In this document: piece after piece, positions 8,050 to 13,536 of the stretch | Position numbering within the stretch: the first letter of the stretch is position 1 | Layout of the letters: the number at the start of each line of letters is the position of its first letter | Source: CAUTUX01 sp963532875 | GTDB taxonomy: Bacteria; Bacillota; Clostridia; Christensenellales; CAG-917 | Direction: 5' to 3' | DNA: 13,536 bases | NCBI GenBank assembly: GCA_963532875.1 | Contig: CAUSLO010000033.1 | Span: 1 to 13,536, forward strand | Notes under the pieces: model-generated | The model's database searches: none | The model's input: the letters and a program-made list of their open reading frames with translations, nothing else | Told to the model about the DNA's origin: nothing | Position numbers and translations under genes: made by a program

Positions 8050-8092
8050 CAATGGTCATTAGTTTGACATTTAACCATTGACGGCTGATAAA
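8050..8092 (+). promoter_or_regulatory. Promoter of the DUF4143-family ATPase gene inside an inverted repeat
   Basis: TTGACA (8064-8069) is followed after 17 bp by GATAAA (8087-8092), giving a start near 8099 and a leader of about 50 bases. The -35 box lies between the arms of a 7-bp inverted repeat, CAATGGT (8050-8056) and ACCATTG (8074-8080). Such an arrangement suits an operator, but no regulator can be assigned. Confidence 0.5.
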
Positions 8093-8120
8093 TATGTCTA
8101 TTATCATATACGTAGATGTT

Positions 8121-8136
8121 GCGTCAGAAGCGACGC
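8121..8136 (+). promoter_or_regulatory. Short hairpin just before the ATPase ribosome binding site
   Basis: GCGTC and GACGC (8121-8125 and 8132-8136) form a five-pair, all-perfect stem with a six-base loop, ending six bases before the GAGGT ribosome site at 8143-8147. The heptamer GCGACGC also occurs at 8044-8050 inside the 11-bp palindrome TTGCGACGCAA (8042-8052). These GC-rich words stand out in an AT-rich spacer. A role in translation control is possible but unproven. Confidence 0.35.
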
Positions 8137-8151
8137 TAGTTTGAGGTAATG

Positions 8152-9426
8152 ATGATTAAGAGAGACTCATACTTGGAGCACTTAGTTCGTTCCATGTGGA
8201 ATGGAGAAATCAAGGTTATTACTGGCATCCGCAGAAGTGGAAAATCCGTCCTTCTGTTTGAGTTGTTCTATGAGTATCTGCTTACTCATGGCGTGCAGGA
8301 AAATGAGATTATAAAAATTGAACTTGATCAGAGACGATTCTATCAGTATCGCAATCCAATAACCTTGTGTGATTATGTTGAGTCTCTTGTTAAGGAAAAT
8401 ACAGGTAAACGTTTTTATCTATTTATTGATGAGGTTCAATTGACGACAAAGATTGCTGATAAGACGACAGTCGGTATAGAGGTTACAGTTTACGATATGC
8501 TCAATGAATTAAGGGCATACAAGAATCTTGACGTATACGTTACTGGCAGCAACTCAAAGGGTCTCTCAAAAGATATAGCAACAGAGTTTCGAGGACGAGC
8601 AACACAAATTCATGTTTATCCATTGTCTTTTTCAGAATACTTCTCTTTTATCGGCGGAGAAGAAACTAAAGCACTGAACGAGTACATGCTATATGGGGGT
8701 ATGCCACATACCCTATTTATAGAGGACGAAAGAGATAAAAAGGATTATTTATCGTCTCTGTTCTCTGAACTTTACGTAAAGGACATTGTAGAACGTAACG
8801 ACATTGAGCGTGAAGATATTTTGAACAATATATTAGATTTTTTGGCTTCCCAAATCAGTTCCCTTACAACCCCAAACAATATTGCCAACTCTCTTGCTAG
8901 CATAAGAAAAGAAAGAATCAATCCTGTATTGATTGCAAATTATATACAACACACTGTAGATTCATTCCTAATAAACATAGCAAGACGCTATGATGTTAAA
9001 GGCAAAACTTATTTCAACTATCCGAACAAATACTATTACTCAGACATTGGGCTTCGTAACGCACGTCTAAACTACAGACAGTATGACCCTGGACATATTA
9101 TGGAAAACATTATCTACAACGAACTAATCCGAAATGGGTATTCTGTTGATGTTGGAGTTGTAACTGACAGAACTGGAAAGCAGAACGTTCAAAAGGAAGT
9201 CGACTTCGTTGTTAATGACGGAAATCGGAGACTATACATTCAATCCGCATATCGCATAGATACAGACAAAAAATTGTCATCTGAACTAAAGCCTCTTTTG
9301 TTGATTAAAGATTTTTTCAAGAAAGTTGTGATAACTACAGACATTGCACACCAATACTATGATAACGAAGGAGTCATTCATTGCAACTTATTAGATTTTC
9401 TACTCGGTAGGATTGACCTGTTTTGA
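8152..9426 (+). CDS. DUF4143-family AAA ATPase (AAA_14)
   Basis: The 424-residue protein belongs to a widespread, poorly characterised group of P-loop ATPases with a C-terminal DUF4143 domain, often found as strain-variable single genes near mobile or defence loci. It has Walker A GIRRSGKS (about 25-32), Walker B YLFIDEVQ (about 89-96), a sensor strand VYVTGSNSK, the EFRGRA segment, and YPLSFSEYF typical of the family. The C-terminal part contains the YYSDIGLRNA motif and KEVDFVV followed by a YIQ strand, resembling a degraded PD-(D/E)xK nuclease-like fold. Two ATGs are adjacent at 8149 and 8152; I chose the second because GAGGT at 8143-8147 is better spaced from it. It is divergent from the AbiE-type pair, with its own promoter. 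Function is unknown; family call is secure. Confidence 0.9.
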   Translation: MIKRDSYLEHLVRSMWNGEIKVITGIRRSGKSVLLFELFYEYLLTHGVQENEIIKIELDQRRFYQYRNPITLCDYVESLVKENTGKRFYLFIDEVQLTTKIADKTTVGIEVTVYDMLNELRAYKNLDVYVTGSNSKGLSKDIATEFRGRATQIHVYPLSFSEYFSFIGGEETKALNEYMLYGGMPHTLFIEDERDKKDYLSSLFSELYVKDIVERNDIEREDILNNILDFLASQISSLTTPNNIANSLASIRKERINPVLIANYIQHTVDSFLINIARRYDVKGKTYFNYPNKYYYSDIGLRNARLNYRQYDPGHIMENIIYNELIRNGYSVDVGVVTDRTGKQNVQKEVDFVVNDGNRRLYIQSAYRIDTDKKLSSELKPLLLIKDFFKKVVITTDIAHQYYDNEGVIHCNLLDFLLGRIDLF

Positions 9427-9460
9427 AAACCGTGCGAATGACATGTGCTCATCTCGTAAA

Positions 9461-10678
9461 TTATTTCTGACGCCTTATGATATCGCCTTCTTCAAGTCTA
9501 AATGATGGCTTTATTGAATATGTTGCTTGAACAAGTTTGGCATCTGTTACGTGTTCGCCCTTGTCGTTTTGGATATCCTCAATTTTGAACTTCTTATAAC
9601 AACATTCACTTGGCGACAAGACACTCACTTCATCATTTTCAAAGAATCTGTTTCTCATTTCTAGAAGTGCTCTTCCGTTTTCAAACCCTATGACACGAGC
9701 AATAAAGATTTGCTCTTCCTCTATTTGACCCCCATCCGGATATATTGTTTTTTTGTTGTCTCCTTCTGCATACGCTTCTGTATATGCCCTATGAGCAATG
9801 CTACTGAGTTCTTTCTTTAACTCATCTATCTGACGAATTTCTCCATACTGCACGATATCGTCAATTGCCCTTCTGTATGCCAATGCAACTGTTGCTAGAT
9901 AGAATTCGCTTTTCATTCTGCCTTCTACCTTTAAAGAATATACTCCTGCGTTTAACAACTCTTTAAGTCGATCTATTAGTTGAAGATCCTTACTGTTAAA
10001 GAAATATGTTCCCCTAGAATCTTCCTCAACAAAAACACTTGAGTCTTCTTCTTTTTCAAATCGTTGCAGTTTATATTCCCATCTGCAAGGTTGAGAGCAT
10101 GCTCCAAGATTTGCATTTCTGTTTGTAAAATACTCTGACAACAAACAACGTCCACTCATACCTACACACATTGCCCCATGCACAAATGTCTCTAGTTCTA
10201 TATCACAGTTGTTGTGTATTTCTGATATTTCTTTAATACTTAGTTCTCTTGCTAAAACTACTCTACTTGCCCCTAACTGCTTATACATTTGAACGGCTTT
10301 GTAATTTGTAGTATTTGCTTGTGTTGAAATATGAATAGGTAGTTTTGGAGCGACTTCTTTAACAAGAGATAAGACTCCTATATCCGAAACTAGAACGGCA
10401 TCTACTCCCACCTTTTCTAAAAAGGCAATTTCTTCTTTTAGTTGTTCAAGATCTCTGTTGTGGGCATATATGTTCAACGTTACATATATTTTCTTTTTTA
10501 GTTTTTTTGCCAATGCGACTGCTTCTTTTATATCGCCATGTGAAAAATTTGTAGCGTTTGCTCTTAACGAAAAACTCTTTCCGCCTAAATATACAGCATC
10601 GGCCCCAAAATGAAATGCCACCTTTAACTTTTCTAAACTTCCTGCTGGCAATAGCAGTTCTGGTTTCTTTATTTTCAT
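9461..10678 (-). CDS. U32-family protein (tRNA/rRNA hydroxylation type, annotated as peptidase U32)
   Basis: The 405-residue cytoplasmic protein starts with the family hallmark KPELLLPAGS and has a TIM-barrel-like N-terminal half (FGADAVYLGG, HISTQANTTN, VLARELS). The U32 signature runs from Glu163 to Ser181 and includes Cys171 and Cys178; Cys194 and Cys198 follow in GACSQPCRWEY. These four cysteines fit the iron-sulfur site proposed for RlhA and TrhP, relatives that hydroxylate rRNA or tRNA using prephenate-derived chemistry. Older names call such proteins collagenase-like proteases. The C-terminal domain contains SLKVEGRMKSEFY, also typical. Which of TrhP1, TrhP2 or another paralogue it corresponds to is not clear. 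The conserved N-terminus fixes the ATG at 10678; there is no Shine-Dalgarno sequence and TATAAT ends six bases before the ATG. Confidence 0.92.
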   Translation of the reverse strand: MKIKKPELLLPAGSLEKLKVAFHFGADAVYLGGKSFSLRANATNFSHGDIKEAVALAKKLKKKIYVTLNIYAHNRDLEQLKEEIAFLEKVGVDAVLVSDIGVLSLVKEVAPKLPIHISTQANTTNYKAVQMYKQLGASRVVLARELSIKEISEIHNNCDIELETFVHGAMCVGMSGRCLLSEYFTNRNANLGACSQPCRWEYKLQRFEKEEDSSVFVEEDSRGTYFFNSKDLQLIDRLKELLNAGVYSLKVEGRMKSEFYLATVALAYRRAIDDIVQYGEIRQIDELKKELSSIAHRAYTEAYAEGDNKKTIYPDGGQIEEEQIFIARVIGFENGRALLEMRNRFFENDEVSVLSPSECCYKKFKIEDIQNDKGEHVTDAKLVQATYSIKPSFRLEEGDIIRRQK

Positions 10679-10684
10679 TTTTTT

Positions 10685-10693
10685 ATTATATCA
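10685..10693 (-). promoter_or_regulatory. Extended -10 promoter of the U32 gene (leaderless type)
   Basis: On the minus strand, TGATATAAT is an extended -10 element whose last base is separated from the ATG at 10678 by exactly six A residues. The expected start point is the A of the ATG. There is no good -35 at 17 bp; TTGAAC further up is only 14 bp away. No Shine-Dalgarno sequence lies in between, so a leaderless mRNA is predicted. Confidence 0.6.
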
Positions 10694-10768
10694 CATTTGT
10701 TTTGGTTCAACACGTTTTGTTTTCTTGCTTTTCGGTCGTTCTACTCCGTTTAATTTTATTCTGCTTTG

Positions 10769-10797
10769 TTTACTAGCCACAATTCTTGTGCTATAAT
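10769..10797 (+). promoter_or_regulatory. Promoter of the nagB operon
   Basis: TTTACT (10769-10774), a 17-bp spacer and TATAAT (10792-10797) preceded by TG at 10789-10790 form an extended -10 promoter. The predicted start near 10804 leaves a short leader holding AGGTGA (10810-10815) at normal distance from the nagB ATG. No catabolite (cre-like) or GlcNAc operator was recognised. Confidence 0.75.
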
Positions 10798-10818
10798 TGC
10801 GATATATTGAGGTGATTT

Positions 10819-11538
10819 ATGCAAATTGTAGTAGCAAAAAACGATAAATCGTTTAACGAAATTGCAGCAAAACAAATTATTGATCTTGTAAAGTCTAAAC
10901 CAAACGCAACACTTGGATTGGCAACTGGGTCAACTCCTTTAGGAATGTATGAGAATCTTGTTACTGATCATATACTCAACGGCACATCATACAAGGATGT
11001 TACAACTATCAACTTAGATGAGTACTTAGGATTAGGTGAAGATGATGAACAAAGTTATCGTTTCTTTATGCATCAGAATCTACTAGACTCTTTGGATATC
11101 AAGCCAGAAAACATTAACATCCCTAACGGATTGGCATCGTCACCAGAAGGAGAATGCTATAGATATTCTGCACTGCTTTCTCTTTCAAAAATAGATCTTC
11201 AAATTCTTGGAATTGGCAATAATGGGCATATTGCATTTAATGAACCTGGCACTTCGTTTGATTCAAAAACTCATATTGTTGATTTAACAGAAGACACTAT
11301 TGAGGCAAACTCTCGTTTCTTCGCAAGCAAAGAAGATGTTCCAACACGTGCGATCACTATGGGATTAAGCGAAATCATGAAAGCAGAAAAGATTATATTG
11401 TTGGCAAAAGGCAAGGCTAAGGCAAAAGCAATTAAAGAACTAATCGAAGGACCAATCACAGAAGACAACCCATCTTCTATTTTGAAGAAACATAAAAATG
11501 TTCTTGTAATACTTGATGAGGAAGCCGCTGGTAAATAA
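10819..11538 (+). CDS. nagB: Glucosamine-6-phosphate deaminase
   Basis: NagB converts glucosamine-6-phosphate to fructose-6-phosphate and ammonia, feeding amino sugars into glycolysis. The 239-residue length matches the shorter Gram-positive, usually non-allosteric form. Motifs are the phosphate loop LGLATGSTPLGMY (about 32-44), NLDEYLGL with the catalytic Asp67, and GIGNNGHIAFNEPGTSF (about 131-147) with His137 and Glu142. Asn135 stands where the E. coli enzyme has Asp141; Asn here is normal in Gram-positive members. The ATG follows AGGTGA at a standard distance. It is first in an operon with a lipid-kinase-family gene and an SDR gene. There is no nagA in the window, so the substrate source is not shown here. 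Confidence 0.96.
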   Translation: MQIVVAKNDKSFNEIAAKQIIDLVKSKPNATLGLATGSTPLGMYENLVTDHILNGTSYKDVTTINLDEYLGLGEDDEQSYRFFMHQNLLDSLDIKPENINIPNGLASSPEGECYRYSALLSLSKIDLQILGIGNNGHIAFNEPGTSFDSKTHIVDLTEDTIEANSRFFASKEDVPTRAITMGLSEIMKAEKIILLAKGKAKAKAIKELIEGPITEDNPSSILKKHKNVLVILDEEAAGK

Positions 11539-12422
11539 TGTCTAAATGCTTAATTGTCCTCAATTCGTTTTGCGGACACTATGAACTTATAAATCAAGAC
11601 CTTCTTCAGGCACGCTTTGAAAAAGAATATGACATTGTAGATTCGTTTATAATTAGCGATGATAATCAAACATGGTCTGCAAAAGGATATGACTGTGTAG
11701 TAATCTGCGGTGGAGATGGAACTTTTAACAAAGCCTTAAATCACACATTTGATGAGGGGGCACAATTAATCTATTACTCTTTTGGCACATATAATGAGGC
11801 GGCAAAAACTAGGGCTAAAGGATTTAAGAAACACGAATTCGTTACCCTTGAAGAATATGCAAGAGCAAATGAAAAATATTTTTCATATGTTTTCGCTGCT
11901 GGCTCATTTACTCCGTTGGGATATATCGTTCCTCCAAAGAAGAAAAAACGTTTAGGTATTTTGGCATACCTTGCAAAGGTTGTTTCGCAATATAGAGTTC
12001 ATAATATCAAAGCAAAGGTCACCGCCGATGGCGAAGTCTTTGATGGCACTTTCACTTTGATCATGTTTATTGATTCCATGAGATGCTTTGGCTTTAATTT
12101 CAACAAGTTATACTCTCCATCAGATGGTGCAACTCATATGTTGTTAATAAAAAGCCCTGGTAAAGATTCTTGCAAAAATAGAATGAAAATTTTTGGACCG
12201 CTATTTAAATCTTTCTTTATCGGTTTTAGAAAAGAAGTGTCTAACAAAAAGATGGTCTTTAGAAAAGTTGTTAATGCCACCATCTCTCTAGAAGAATCAG
12301 TTCCTTTCAACATTGATGGTGAAAGATTAGATTTAGATTCAGACGTTACGGTCGCTGTTAAGAAGCCATCTGTCAATGTTCTTATCGGAAATCCAAAACC
12401 CTATACAAAAAAACGCAAATGA
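11538..12422 (+). CDS. Diacylglycerol-kinase-family protein (DAGK catalytic domain, YegS/DgkB-like)
   Basis: The 294-residue protein has the fold of soluble bacterial lipid kinases that phosphorylate diacylglycerol or related lipids at the membrane. It shows an N-terminal strand IVLNSFCG in place of the usual N-P-x-S-G, the nucleotide motif GGDGT (58-62), FGTYNEAAK (82-90) in place of the usual GTxNDxAR, a central beta-rich part, and the conserved FNIDGE (257-262) near the C-terminus. The end is strongly basic (KPYTKKRK), which may help membrane contact. Variation in two motifs means the substrate may not be diacylglycerol, and NAD-kinase-like relatives share part of this pattern. The ATG overlaps the nagB stop as TAATG, so it is probably translationally coupled. 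Confidence 0.82.
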   Translation: MSKCLIVLNSFCGHYELINQDLLQARFEKEYDIVDSFIISDDNQTWSAKGYDCVVICGGDGTFNKALNHTFDEGAQLIYYSFGTYNEAAKTRAKGFKKHEFVTLEEYARANEKYFSYVFAAGSFTPLGYIVPPKKKKRLGILAYLAKVVSQYRVHNIKAKVTADGEVFDGTFTLIMFIDSMRCFGFNFNKLYSPSDGATHMLLIKSPGKDSCKNRMKIFGPLFKSFFIGFRKEVSNKKMVFRKVVNATISLEESVPFNIDGERLDLDSDVTVAVKKPSVNVLIGNPKPYTKKRK

Positions 12423-13132
12423 AAGAAAATGTTTTAGTTGTCGGCGGAAGTGCTGGCATAGGCGAAAGTATTGTTAGAGAATTGTCAAAATCTTTCTCTG
12501 TTTCTTTTTCATATAACTCATCGAAAGATAATGCAATGAGGATCTGCAAAGATCTTGAAAATGTTTTGTGTTTTCATTGCGATGTAACTTCTATGGAAAG
12601 CGTTCAAAATCTTGAACGTGAATATATGTCGCACTTTAAAAAAATTGACCACTTGATATACTGTGCTGGGATTGCTGAATATAAACTTTTTGTTGATATA
12701 TCCGAATCTGATTGGATGAAAATAATAAATACTAATCTCAATGGGTTCTATAGGGCTTTATCTGTATTTTCCAAACATATGCTCTCTTGCCATAAAGGAT
12801 CAATTGTTGGCATATCCTCTGTTTGGGGTAAGGTTGGGGCTTCTATGGAGTCGCATTACTCCACTTCAAAGGCTGGAATGATAGGCCTCGTTAAGTCGCT
12901 GGCAAAAGAGTTCTCTCTTTCAAATGTTCGTGTAAATTGCGTTTGTCCCGGGGCAATTCAGACAAAAATGCTCGATGGGCTATCCCCTTCAGACATAGAA
13001 ACCCTAAAAACAGAGATTCCTCTTAATAGAATCGGTACTCCGCTAGATGTGGCAAAGAGCGTTTCTTATCTTCTTTCTGCCGATTATACAACTGGAGAAT
13101 GCCTTAGCGTAGATGGTGGCTTGGGGCTATAG
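12419..13132 (+). CDS. Short-chain dehydrogenase/reductase (FabG-like)
   Basis: This 237-residue classical SDR has the cofactor loop VVGGSAGIGES (about 7-17), CDVTS (54-58), the YCAGIAE segment replacing NNAG (81-87), the structural Asn in INTNLNGFY, the catalytic Ser in GISSVWG (about 131-137), and Tyr147/Lys151 in HYSTSKAG. CPGAIQTKM and the C-terminal GECLSVDGGLGL complete the fold. It most resembles 3-oxoacyl-ACP reductases, but such similarity alone does not set the substrate. No basic residue clearly marks NADPH preference in the first turn, although Ser-rich SYNSSK at 31-36 is compatible with NADPH. The ATG overlaps the previous TGA as ATGA and no Shine-Dalgarno is present, so coupling is likely. 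It ends the nagB operon; no classical terminator follows closely. Confidence 0.9.
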   Translation: MKENVLVVGGSAGIGESIVRELSKSFSVSFSYNSSKDNAMRICKDLENVLCFHCDVTSMESVQNLEREYMSHFKKIDHLIYCAGIAEYKLFVDISESDWMKIINTNLNGFYRALSVFSKHMLSCHKGSIVGISSVWGKVGASMESHYSTSKAGMIGLVKSLAKEFSLSNVRVNCVCPGAIQTKMLDGLSPSDIETLKTEIPLNRIGTPLDVAKSVSYLLSADYTTGECLSVDGGLGL

Positions 13133-13250
13133 CAACGTTTTCTCTCTTCTATTTGTTGAGATATTTCATTGAATATTTTTAAAACTTGTGTTGGTTTTGA
13201 AACGAATCAGGCGGAATCTCTATGGTTCATGACTGCGTCTTTTTATCGGT

Positions 13251-13365
13251 GGGGCTTGGTTCCTTTGCTTCACGTCCGCTTTGTGACACTTAAAAAGCGA
13301 ACTGGCGGCAAGGAAGCAGTTTCCTCAACATGACAGCAATAGTTGTATAGCCCTGTTCTTTTTTT
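13251..13365 (+). ncRNA. Candidate structured RNA, unit 1 of a diverged tandem pair
   Basis: GGGGCT (13251-13256) can pair with AGCCCT (13349-13354), closing a domain of about 104 bases that is followed four bases later by seven T (13359-13365). Inside, AACTG and CAGTT (13300-13304 and 13317-13321) form a five-pair stem, and CGCTTT/AAAGCG around 13278-13299 is an alternative local stem. The apical region contains AAGGAAGCAG, also found in the signal recognition particle RNA core, but the opposite strand does not match that family. The strand is chosen from the T-tract. Family unknown; transcription is not shown. Confidence 0.35.
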
Positions 13366-13464
13366 GCTAAACGTCCAACGAGGTGATGCTTTTAATAGAA
13401 ACTAGGTGAGAACCTCAGGCGTTCTCGCGCTACAACATAGTTGTCGGGGCTTAGTTCTTTTTTT
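13349..13464 (+). ncRNA. Candidate structured RNA, unit 2 of a diverged tandem pair
   Basis: This unit shares with unit 1, at a constant offset of 96-99 bases, GTTC, TTTGCT, ACGTCC, a central AAACT...CAG core, ATAGTTGT, and a final GTTC followed by seven T. AGCCCT (13349-13354) can pair with GGGGCT (13446-13451), closing the unit. Local stems are GGT/ACC with a GAGA loop (about 13405-13414) and ACAAC/GTTGT with a three-base loop (13432-13444). The first closing block is shared with unit 1, so both closing stems cannot form at once. It fits no riboswitch class I can name. Confidence 0.35.
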
Positions 13465-13501
13465 ATTTTATTTGATATAATACCTAAGTTTCGACGACAA
13501 C
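13440..13501. repeat. Imperfect inverted repeat flanking the last promoter
   Basis: The left arm GTTGTCGGGGCTTAG (13440-13453) and the right arm (13484-13501, beginning CTAAG and ending GACAAC) are complementary at CTTAG/CTAAG and at GTTGTC/GACAAC. They are separated inside the arms by GGG opposite a T-rich stretch with wobble potential, and three or four unpaired bases on the right. About 30 AT-rich bases including a -10 box lie between. It could be an operator, a cruciform or the stem of a read-through transcript. Confidence 0.45.
13473..13481 (+). promoter_or_regulatory. Extended -10 promoter near the right edge
   Basis: TGATATAAT is a perfect extended -10 element and identical to that of the U32 gene. 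No good -35 is present at 17-18 bp. The predicted start is near 13488, giving a leader of at least 48 bases that ends in AAGGTGT, a possible ribosome site for a gene starting just beyond the window. CCTTA/TAAGG near 13522-13533 makes a very tight palindrome. Confidence 0.5.
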
Positions 13502-13536
13502 CCCCTAAATGTGGTGTTAAACCTTAAATAAGGTGT

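Larger units (their letters stand above)
13133..13536. other. Non-coding region after the nagB operon
   Basis: About 400 bp holds no credible protein gene on either strand. The first part, 13133-13250, is AT-rich with no clear terminator; the best promoter-like pair is TTGAAA (13197-13202) with TATGGT (13221-13226) at 18 bp, which is weak. From 13251 to 13464 come two tandem RNA-like units. From 13465 there is a promoter and the start of a leader ending in AAGGTGT at the window edge, possibly the ribosome site of a gene beyond it. Confidence 0.7.

Noticed and set aside
9427..9460. Terminator between the convergent ATPase and U32 genes
   Set aside because: Only 34 bases are present, with a short ACATGT palindrome and no T-tract on either strand.
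11221..11240. NagB with Asn instead of the E. coli catalytic-region Asp141
   Set aside because: Asn at this position is normal for Gram-positive NagB, so it is not a loss of function.
13376..13390. RNase P RNA-like stretch (ACGAGGTGATG)
   Set aside because: Only this 11-mer matches; none of the other conserved blocks, such as GAGGAAAGTCC or the ACAGAAA region, is nearby.
13398..13464. T-box riboswitch end (GGTG...ACC...C followed by T-tract)
   Set aside because: The T-box core has wrong spacing and sequence, no stem I motifs are found, and a new promoter follows before any gene.
13484..13536. Possible 5' end of tmRNA, because of TTTCGACG at 13489-13496
   Set aside because: The usual GGG acceptor-stem start is absent, and the bases before and after the motif do not fit; it is more simply a leader after the promoter at 13473.

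Overview
The window is AT-rich bacterial chromosome with densely packed genes, many sharing one to four bases with the next gene. The protein set (membrane FtsH, a Gram-positive-type NagB, an adjacent cysE-cysS pair, one-TM signal peptidase I) and Shine-Dalgarno/sigma-A-like signals suggest a low-GC Bacillota (Firmicutes) relative, probably an uncultured anaerobe; this is inference. TGA and TAA both act as stops, so the code looks standard. No rRNA, tRNA, insertion sequence or CRISPR array was found.

Layout. (1) 71-2307, plus strand: a catalytically altered alpha/beta-hydrolase-like protein with a beta-rich C-terminal part, coupled by TAATG to a type I signal peptidase. (2) 2294-6251, minus strand: an ftsH-cysE-cysS operon from one good promoter, joining a membrane protease to cysteine synthesis and cysteinyl-tRNA charging. 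Its 3' end overlaps the signal peptidase gene by 14 bp head-on. (3) 6421-9426: an accessory island with an AbiE-type toxin-antitoxin pair (minus strand) and a divergent DUF4143-family ATPase (plus strand). Their shared 220-bp spacer is rich in repeats. (4) 9461-10678, minus strand: a U32-family protein of the tRNA/rRNA-hydroxylation type. (5) 10819-13132, plus strand: nagB, a diacylglycerol-kinase-family gene and a short-chain dehydrogenase, each overlapping the next by one or four bases. (6) 13133-13536: about 400 bp without a protein gene, holding two diverged tandem units of about 98 bp that look like structured RNA, then a promoter flanked by an inverted repeat.

The most unusual observations are the duplicated RNA-like element at 13251-13464, with three mutually complementary G/C blocks that could form alternative stems each followed by seven T, and two genes (71 and 10678) whose TATAAT lies exactly six bases before the ATG with no Shine-Dalgarno sequence, which predicts leaderless mRNAs. 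The toxin-antitoxin and ATPase genes are known families; no wholly new protein system could be demonstrated.
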